Source: an uncultured Peptococcaceae bacterium (GTDB taxonomy: Bacteria; Bacillota; Dehalobacteriia; UBA4068; UBA4997). Taken from it: 11,431 nt of DNA. Where the stretch lies: NCBI GenBank assembly GCA_947626615.1, contig CANQSW010000035.1, forward strand, positions 1 through 11,431, written 5' to 3'. The notes under the pieces were generated by a model. That model ran no database searches and was not told the DNA's origin. It saw only the letters and a program-made list of their open reading frames with translations. This document shows positions 6,077-11,431 of the stretch, piece by piece; position 1 is the stretch's first letter; each line of letters starts with the position of its first letter. The position numbers and the translations under genes are program-made.

Positions 6077-6964
6077 TTAACTCTCGGCGGGTTTTTCCGC
6101 GCCCGCCGGGCGGCGCAGATCGCGGTGCGCCACGCTGACTTTGGCCTGCGGCAGCGCCGCTGCCAGCCGCCGGCCGATCTCCTCCGCCACCGCCACCGAA
6201 CGGTGCCGGCCGCCCGTGCAGCCCACCGCCAGCGACAAATGCTGCTTGCCCTGCGCCTGATACTGCGGCGCCAGCTCCACCAGCAGCCGGCAATATTGCG
6301 TAAGAAAGCTCTCCGTGGCCGGGCGCTCCAGCACATAAGCCCGCACCGGCGCGTCCAAGCCGGAGAGCGGCTTTAACTCCGCCACGTAATAGGGATTGGG
6401 CAGAAAGCGCGCGTCCATCACCAGATCGACGTCGATCGGCAGGCCGTATTTGAAGCCGAACGAAAGCACGTTCACCAGCAGACGGCCGTCCGCGTCCGCC
6501 CCCAGCAGGGCCGCCGCCTGGCGTTTGAACTCTGGCACGGTAAGCTCCGAAGTGTCGATGATGACGTCGGCCTCGCCGCGTATCCTTTGCAGACGCTGCC
6601 GCTCCGCGCGGATACCCTCCAGCACGCCGCCGTTTTCCGCCAGCGGGTGGCGGCGGCGCGTCTCCTTGAACCGACGCACCAGCGCCGCGTCGGAAGCCTC
6701 AAGAAAGATTATTTCGTAGGCGATGCCCTTATGCTTCAGCTCCGGCAAAACGTCGTAAGCGTCGCGGAAAAACCCGCGCCCTCTCACGTCCGCCACCAGC
6801 GCCACGCGCGTGGGCGCGGAAGGCACCTGCAGAAGCAGCTCCACGAAACGGATAAAAAGATCCGGCGGCAGGTTGTCCACGCAATAATAGCCCATATCCT
6901 CCAGCAGCTGCACCAGATTGGTCTTGCCCGCGCCGCTCATGCCCGTCACTATCTTCAGTTCCAC
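6077..6964 (-). CDS. rapZ: RNase adapter protein RapZ / YvcJ family nucleotide-binding protein
   Basis: P-loop protein binding and hydrolysing ATP/GTP. In enteric bacteria RapZ binds glucosamine-6-phosphate and guides RNase E to a small RNA controlling GlmS. In Bacillota the homologue YvcJ affects competence and its RNA target is unknown, so only the family is certain here. The protein is 295 residues, the normal length. Walker A is GMSGAGKT (8-15), followed by DMGYYCVDNLP (23-33); LVADVRGR (56-63) resembles Walker B. The C-terminal domain has FGFKYGLPIDVDLVMDARF (169-187), PNPYY (189-193) and GCTGGRHRSVAVAEEI (248-263), the phosphate/amino-sugar binding end. The start is GTG at 6964-6962, supported by GGAGGG at 6972-6977 and by the family N-terminus starting directly at the P-loop strand. 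It begins 15 bases after the uvrC stop, and yvcK follows. Confidence 0.95.
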   Translation of the reverse strand: MELKIVTGMSGAGKTNLVQLLEDMGYYCVDNLPPDLFIRFVELLLQVPSAPTRVALVADVRGRGFFRDAYDVLPELKHKGIAYEIIFLEASDAALVRRFKETRRRHPLAENGGVLEGIRAERQRLQRIRGEADVIIDTSELTVPEFKRQAAALLGADADGRLLVNVLSFGFKYGLPIDVDLVMDARFLPNPYYVAELKPLSGLDAPVRAYVLERPATESFLTQYCRLLVELAPQYQAQGKQHLSLAVGCTGGRHRSVAVAEEIGRRLAAALPQAKVSVAHRDLRRPAGAEKPAES

Positions 6965-6971
6965 TTTTTTG

Positions 6972-6977
6972 CCCTCC
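6972..6977 (-). promoter_or_regulatory. Ribosome binding site that fixes the GTG start of rapZ
   Basis: GGAGGG on the minus strand lies seven bases before the GTG at 6964-6962. No ATG in the same frame is better placed: the protein must begin just before the P-loop strand KIVTGMSGAGKT, and the uvrC stop codon is only 15 bases upstream. Confidence 0.8.
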
Positions 6978-6979
6978 GC

Positions 6980-8851
6980 TCAATGTTTTTCGTTGTGCAG
7001 ATATCGATAAAGATCGGCCGCCGCCCGGCGGTTCATGCCCTCCACCAGCGCCAGCTCGTCCTCGCCCGCCTGCATGATCTGCTCCAGCGAGCCGAAGGCG
7101 CGAAGCAGGGCCGCGCGTCTGGTGGGGCCGATGCCCGGCACGTCGTCCAGCGCGCTGGCCTTCTGCCCCTTCTCCCGCAGCCGCCGCTGGTAGGTTATGC
7201 CGAAGCGGTGGGCCTCGTCGCGCACCCGCTGCAAAAGCTGCAGACCATGGCTGCTTTTCGGCAGGATTATCGGCTCGCTGTCATGCGGACGATACAGCCA
7301 TTCCTCGCTCTCCGCCAGGCCGAACACCGGGATATCCAGCTGCAGCGCCTCCAGAATATCCACCGCCACCGCCAGCTGCCCCTTGCCGCCGTCGATCAGC
7401 AGCAGATCGGGCCATTCCGCCATCGGCGCTTCCTCCGGCCGGATCTTGCCGGCCTTCAGCTGCTCTCTCTGGCTGAGCCCCCAGCCGAGGCGGCGCGCCA
7501 CGGCCTCGCGCATGGCCATATAATCGTCGCCGTTCGTCTCGCCCTTTATCCGCATATGGCGGTAGAGCGCCTTGGCGGGCTTGCCGCCCAGAAACGTCAC
7601 CATGGCGGAGACGGTGTAAGTCCCCTGCCAATGGCTGTTATCGAAACATTCGATGCGCCACGGGGCTTTGGGTAGATCAAGCGCCCGGCGCAGCTCTTCC
7701 AGCGCCTCGCCGCCGGCGGCCGCGGCGTAGTTATGCTCCTCCAGCTCGCGCGCGGCGACCAGCCGGGCGTTTTGCTCCACCAGACGCAGCAGACGCTTTT
7801 TCTCGCCGATCTTCGGCACGTTGAGCGATACCTTAGCGCCCCGTTTGGCGGCCAGCCATTCGGCCAGCTCGGCCAGCTCCGGCGGCTCGTCGGAGAGGCA
7901 GATCTCCGGCGGGATAAAATCCACCCCGCTGTAATATTGCCCGATAAACGCGGCCAGCACCTCGCCCGGCGCGTCCCCGGCCGGGTTCTGCAGGAAGAAA
8001 TGCTCCCGCCCCACCACCTTGCCTTCGCGCACGAAGAATATCTGCACCGCCGCCAGCTCCGGCAGCTCCGGCGTTATGGCTACGGCCAGCATATCACGGT
8101 TATCGCTGCCGCTGTCCATATTCTGACGGCTCTGCACCAGCTTCACGGCCTCGATACGATCTCTGAGGCGGGCCGCGTCCTCAAAACGCAGCTCCGCCGC
8201 CGCCTGCTGCATCTGGCTTTGCAGGCGCGAGGTTATCGCGCTGCTTTTGCCCTCCAAAAACAGCGCCACCTGCTCGCACATTTCGCGATAAGCCGCCTTA
8301 TCCACCTTGCCAGTGCAGGGGGCAAGACAGCGGCCGATGTGATAGTTGAGGCAGGGGCGGCTCTTGCGCTCAAAGCTGCGGTTGGAGCAGCTCCGCAAGG
8401 GGAAAATATCGCTAAGCAGCTTCTGCGTCAGCTTCATCGCGCCGCTGCTGACGTAGGGCCCGAAATAACGGTTGCCGTCGTTTTTCACGGCGCGCACCAT
8501 GATGAGCCGAGGGTATTCCTCGCGCATGGTCAGGCAGAGATAGGGATAATGCTTGTCGTCGCGCAGCAGGATATTGTATTTGGGGTTGTATTCCTTGATC
8601 AGATTGCTCTCCAGCACCAGCGCTTCGGCCGCGGAGGAGACGACTATCCACTCCAGCTCCGCCACCACGCGCATCTGGGCGGCCGTTTTGGGCGCCAGCC
8701 GGCTCTCCGGCTGGAAATACGAGCGCACCCGCCGGCACAGCGATTTGGCCTTGCCCACGTAGACCACCTGGCCGTCTTTGTCGCGCATGATGTAGACGCC
8801 GGGAGAATCCGGCAGCAGGGCCAGCTTTTCTTTCAGCTTCGGGTCGGCCAC
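6980..8851 (-). CDS. uvrC: Excinuclease ABC subunit C
   Basis: UvrC joins UvrB on damaged DNA and makes both incisions in nucleotide excision repair. The protein is 623 residues, in the normal 590-630 range, with all parts in order. The GIY-YIG nuclease domain (about 15-95) makes the 3' cut: GVY (18-20), YVGKA (31-35), Arg40/Arg41 region and Glu81. Four cysteines at 155, 167, 175 and 179 match the family's conserved iron-sulfur-type cluster. The UvrB-binding UVR motif is at about 203-238. The RNase H-like domain makes the 5' cut: ECFDNSHWQG (401-410), DDY (442-444), LLIDGGKGQL (484-493) and RDEAHRF (544-550), giving candidate catalytic Asp404, Asp487 and His548. Tandem helix-hairpin-helix segments (568-618) bind DNA. 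The start is GTG at 8851 with AAAGGAGG at 8859-8866. It is 39 bases after uvrA and 15 bases before rapZ, so the two repair genes probably share a message with the regulators downstream. Confidence 0.97.
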   Translation of the reverse strand: MADPKLKEKLALLPDSPGVYIMRDKDGQVVYVGKAKSLCRRVRSYFQPESRLAPKTAAQMRVVAELEWIVVSSAAEALVLESNLIKEYNPKYNILLRDDKHYPYLCLTMREEYPRLIMVRAVKNDGNRYFGPYVSSGAMKLTQKLLSDIFPLRSCSNRSFERKSRPCLNYHIGRCLAPCTGKVDKAAYREMCEQVALFLEGKSSAITSRLQSQMQQAAAELRFEDAARLRDRIEAVKLVQSRQNMDSGSDNRDMLAVAITPELPELAAVQIFFVREGKVVGREHFFLQNPAGDAPGEVLAAFIGQYYSGVDFIPPEICLSDEPPELAELAEWLAAKRGAKVSLNVPKIGEKKRLLRLVEQNARLVAARELEEHNYAAAAGGEALEELRRALDLPKAPWRIECFDNSHWQGTYTVSAMVTFLGGKPAKALYRHMRIKGETNGDDYMAMREAVARRLGWGLSQREQLKAGKIRPEEAPMAEWPDLLLIDGGKGQLAVAVDILEALQLDIPVFGLAESEEWLYRPHDSEPIILPKSSHGLQLLQRVRDEAHRFGITYQRRLREKGQKASALDDVPGIGPTRRAALLRAFGSLEQIMQAGEDELALVEGMNRRAAADLYRYLHNEKH

Positions 8852-8858
8852 GGGAACG

Positions 8859-8866
8859 CCTCCTTT
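8859..8866 (-). promoter_or_regulatory. Ribosome binding site that fixes the GTG start of uvrC
   Basis: AAAGGAGG on the minus strand lies seven bases ahead of the GTG at 8851-8849. It is close to a full anti-16S match and puts the start 13 residues ahead of the conserved PDSPGVY, as expected for UvrC. Confidence 0.85.
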
Positions 8867-8890
8867 CCGCGTTTTAGCCAGAAACGGCTC

Positions 8891-11431
8891 TTAGCGCAGC
8901 TTTTTGGCCAGATATTGGCCGGTGTAGCTCTCTTTTATCCTGGCCACCTGCTCCGGCGTGCCGGTGGCGATGACGCGGCCGCCGCGGCCGCCGCCCTCCG
9001 GGCCGAGGTCGATGATATAGTCGGCGCACTTCACCACGTCCAGATTATGCTCGATCACCAGCACGGTGTTGCCCGCGTCCACCAGACGGTTCAGAACCTC
9101 CAGCAGCTTGCGGATATCCGCCGCGTGCAGGCCCGTCGTCGGCTCGTCTAGGATATAAAAGCTCTGGCCCTGGCTGCGGCGCGAAAGCTCGGCCGCCAGC
9201 TTGACGCGCTGGGCCTCGCCGCCGGAAAGCGTCGTGCCGCTCTGGCCCAGCTGGATATAGCCCAGCCCCACGTCCTGCAGCACCTTCAGCTTGTGAGCGA
9301 TGCGCGGCACGTTGGCGAAGAATTCCGCCGCCTCGTCCACCGTCATCGCCAGCACGTCGGCGATGCTTTTGCCCTTATATTTCACCGCCAGCGTATCGCG
9401 GTTATAGCGCTGGCCCTTGCAGACCTCGCAAGGCACGTAAACGTCGGGCAGAAAGTGCATTTCTATCTTGATGATGCCGTCGCCCTTGCAGGCTTCGCAG
9501 CGGCCGCCGCTGACGTTGAAGCTGAAGCGGCCCGGCTTATAGCCCCGCATTTTGGCCTCCGGCAGCTGGGCGAAAAGGTCGCGTATCAGCCCGAAAACGC
9601 CGGTATAGGTGGCCGGATTGGAGCGCGGCGTGCGCCCGATCGGGCTTTGGTCGATGTCGATCACCTTATCCAGCGCCTCCAGCCCCTCGATGCGCTTATA
9701 GCGGCCGGGAGAGGTGTGGGCGCGGTTCAGCTTGGCCGCCAGCGTTTTATAGAGGATCTCGTTGACGAGCGTGCTTTTGCCGCTGCCGGAAACGCCCGTC
9801 ACGCAGACGAATTTGCCGAGCGGTATGCTCACGTTGATGTTTTGCAGGTTGTTCTCCGCGCAGCCGAAAAGCTTCAAAACCTTGCCGCTGCCGGGGCGGC
9901 GGAGCGGCGGCACGGGTATCTGCTCCCGCCCGCTCAGATATTGCCCGGTTATGGAGGCCTCGCATTGCATGATCTCCTGCGGCGTGCCGGCCGCCACCAC
10001 GCGGCCGCCGTGCGCCCCCGCGCCCGGCCCGATATCCACGATATAATCGGCCGCCAGCATCGTCTCGTCGTCATGCTCCACCACGATCACCGTGTTGCCA
10101 AGATTGCGCAGGCGCTGCAGGGTGGCGATGAGCTGGTCGTTATCGCGCTGGTGCAGGCCGATGCTGGGCTCGTCCAGAATATACAGCACGCCCACCAGCG
10201 AAGAGCCGATCTGCGTCGCCAGGCGGATACGCTGCGCCTCGCCGCCGGAAAGCGACCCGGCCGAGCGGGAAAGCGTCAGATAATCCAGCCCCACGTTCAC
10301 CAGAAATTCCAGCCGGGCGCGGATCTCCTTCAGCACCATGTGCACGATGCTCTCCTCGCGCTCCGTCAGCACGATATTGCGGAAAAGCTCCTGCGCCTCG
10401 TAGATCGTGAGGCTGCTCAACTGGTCGATATTGAGCTCCGCCAGCGTGCCGTCCGTTTTTTTATAGCTTAACGTCACCGCCAGAACCTCCGGCTTCAGCC
10501 GCGCGCCGTGGCAATCCGGGCAGGGGCTCTCCACCATGTAGCGCTCGATCTCCTCGCGGATAAAATCCGAGGTCGTCTCGTGATAGCGGCGCTCCAGATT
10601 GTTCACCATGCCTTCCCACGGGCTGTACATCATTTTGCGGTGGTGGTTATAGTCGATATATTCAAACGCCAGCTTCTCGCTGCCCGTGCCGTCGAAGATC
10701 AGATCCAGCTGCTCCTGGGAGAGGCTGCCGACCGGCGCGTCCAGCGAAAAACCGTATTTTTTAGCCAGCGCCTCGATAAAACGGAAGTACCAGCCGGAGA
10801 AATTCTCGCTCCAATGCGCCAGGCCGCCTTCGCGCAGGCTCAAGTCCTCGTTCACTATGAGCAGGTTTTTGTCCACCTTCATGCGGAAGCCAAGGCCGGA
10901 ACAACTGGGGCAGGCGCCGTAAGGGTTATTGAACGAAAACATACGCGGCGTCAGCTCGTCCAGGCTGATACCGCAGTCCGGGCAGGAGAGATTCTTGTTG
11001 AAGCGCAGCTCCTCCTGCTGCGTTTGGGCCGCGCCGTCCTCGCCGACGCTTTTGCTCTCGGCCAGCACCAGCAGCTGCCCGCCCGACATTTCCATCGTCG
11101 CTTCGATCGATTCGGCCAGCCGCTTGGCTATACCGGGGCGCACCGCCAGACGGTCTACCACCACTTCGACGCTGTGCTTCTGCTTTTTGTTCACGCTGAT
11201 CTCCTCGTCCAGCGTGCGTATCTCGCCGTCCAGGCGTATCCTCAGATAGCCGTCGCTTTTGATATCGGCAAACAGGCGCTGGAACTCGCCCTTGCGCCCG
11301 CTCACCATTGGCGCGAGCAGCTGCAGGCGCGTCCCCTCTGGCAGGGCCAGCAGCCTGTCCACGATCTGATCGACCGTCTGCTGTGAGATCGGCTTGCCGC
11401 AATGCGGGCAAAGCGGCTTGCCCACGCGGGC
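8891..11431 (-). CDS. uvrA: Excinuclease ABC subunit A, N-terminal ~100 residues outside the window
   Basis: UvrA is the damage-recognition ATPase of nucleotide excision repair; a dimer with two ABC nucleotide-binding halves that loads UvrB. The frame is open through base 11431 and shows 846 codons of a protein usually near 940-950. The first visible residues, ARVGKPLCPHCG, correspond to about residue 110 in relatives, so NBD1's Walker A is off the window. Counting from the first visible residue: CPHCG (8-12), CPDCG and ACPSCSGLG (about 150-181) and CPDCHG (304-309) are zinc/cysteine elements. SLSGGEAQRIRLA (393-405) and LDEPSIGLH (419-427) end NBD1. NBD2 has Walker A GVSGSGKST (546-554), the zinc finger CEACKGDG...CEVC (645-671), LSGGEAQRVKLA (735-746) and LDEPTTGLH (761-769). 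The in-frame GTG at 11425-11423 is an internal valine, not the start. It stops with TAA 39 bases before uvrC; uvrB is a likely neighbour upstream, unseen. Confidence 0.98.
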   Translation of the reverse strand, partial: ARVGKPLCPHCGKPISQQTVDQIVDRLLALPEGTRLQLLAPMVSGRKGEFQRLFADIKSDGYLRIRLDGEIRTLDEEISVNKKQKHSVEVVVDRLAVRPGIAKRLAESIEATMEMSGGQLLVLAESKSVGEDGAAQTQQEELRFNKNLSCPDCGISLDELTPRMFSFNNPYGACPSCSGLGFRMKVDKNLLIVNEDLSLREGGLAHWSENFSGWYFRFIEALAKKYGFSLDAPVGSLSQEQLDLIFDGTGSEKLAFEYIDYNHHRKMMYSPWEGMVNNLERRYHETTSDFIREEIERYMVESPCPDCHGARLKPEVLAVTLSYKKTDGTLAELNIDQLSSLTIYEAQELFRNIVLTEREESIVHMVLKEIRARLEFLVNVGLDYLTLSRSAGSLSGGEAQRIRLATQIGSSLVGVLYILDEPSIGLHQRDNDQLIATLQRLRNLGNTVIVVEHDDETMLAADYIVDIGPGAGAHGGRVVAAGTPQEIMQCEASITGQYLSGREQIPVPPLRRPGSGKVLKLFGCAENNLQNINVSIPLGKFVCVTGVSGSGKSTLVNEILYKTLAAKLNRAHTSPGRYKRIEGLEALDKVIDIDQSPIGRTPRSNPATYTGVFGLIRDLFAQLPEAKMRGYKPGRFSFNVSGGRCEACKGDGIIKIEMHFLPDVYVPCEVCKGQRYNRDTLAVKYKGKSIADVLAMTVDEAAEFFANVPRIAHKLKVLQDVGLGYIQLGQSGTTLSGGEAQRVKLAAELSRRSQGQSFYILDEPTTGLHAADIRKLLEVLNRLVDAGNTVLVIEHNLDVVKCADYIIDLGPEGGGRGGRVIATGTPEQVARIKESYTGQYLAKKLR

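Noticed and set aside
8852..8890. Short stem (AGCC/GGCT) between uvrA and uvrC as a terminator
   Set aside because: Only four base pairs, followed by A-rich rather than T-rich sequence, with a strong uvrC ribosome site directly downstream.
11423..11425. GTG at 11425 as the start of uvrA
   Set aside because: The frame continues upstream to the window edge, and the following residues (GKPLCPHCG) match the interior of UvrA about 110 residues in. The first Walker A motif would be missing if this were the true start.
1..11431. A hidden mobile element, CRISPR array, tRNA or novel defence or biosynthetic system
   Set aside because: Nearly every base is accounted for by nine conserved housekeeping genes with normal lengths and short gaps. 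The largest gap is 179 bases and is explained by regulatory signals. No direct-repeat array, transposase motif or tRNA-like cloverleaf was seen.

Overview
The window is an ordinary, densely packed core-genome segment. All nine genes lie on the minus strand, so transcription runs from high to low coordinates. The sequence is GC-rich (roughly 60% by eye), with high-GC third positions, strong Shine-Dalgarno sequences (AAGGAGG-like) ahead of nearly every gene, and short gaps. The trio rapZ-yvcK-whiA is typical of Bacillota and Actinomycetota. The style of the Pgk, Gap and Tpi proteins, and gpmI following tpiA, point to a GC-rich member of the Bacillota. Negativicutes or a GC-rich clostridial lineage is my best guess, but this is inference and the genus cannot be named.

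Layout in transcription order: uvrA (11431 to 8891, 5' end outside the window) and uvrC (8851-6980) encode nucleotide excision repair proteins. They are followed by rapZ (6964-6077), yvcK (6052-5096) and whiA (5081-4125), a conserved trio of regulators tied to cell-envelope precursor supply, central carbon use and cell division. Gaps within this run are 39, 15, 24 and 14 bases, so it reads as one operon. A 179-base gap follows. It contains an AT-rich tract, a sigma-A-type promoter (TTGATA, 17 bases, TAAAAT), a strong hairpin with a T7 tract, and the gap ribosome binding site. The second unit is gap (3945-2935), pgk (2842-1646), tpiA (1625-852) and gpmI (809 to beyond base 1), the lower-glycolysis operon. 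A 15-bp stem-loop sits between gap and pgk.

Together the second block carries triose phosphates to 2-phosphoglycerate: TpiA interconverts the trioses, Gap and Pgk make 3-phosphoglycerate with NADH and ATP, and GpmI makes 2-phosphoglycerate; enolase is expected beyond base 1. YvcK and RapZ just upstream are regulators whose known relatives respond to carbon and amino-sugar supply.

I found no mobile element, CRISPR array, tRNA, rRNA, prophage or obviously new system. The points most worth a second look are regulatory: the promoter that abuts and probably overlaps a terminator hairpin ahead of gap, the perfect-looking hairpin between gap and pgk, and the direct whiA-gap junction with no cggR repressor gene. 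No stretch above 300 bases lacks a gene.
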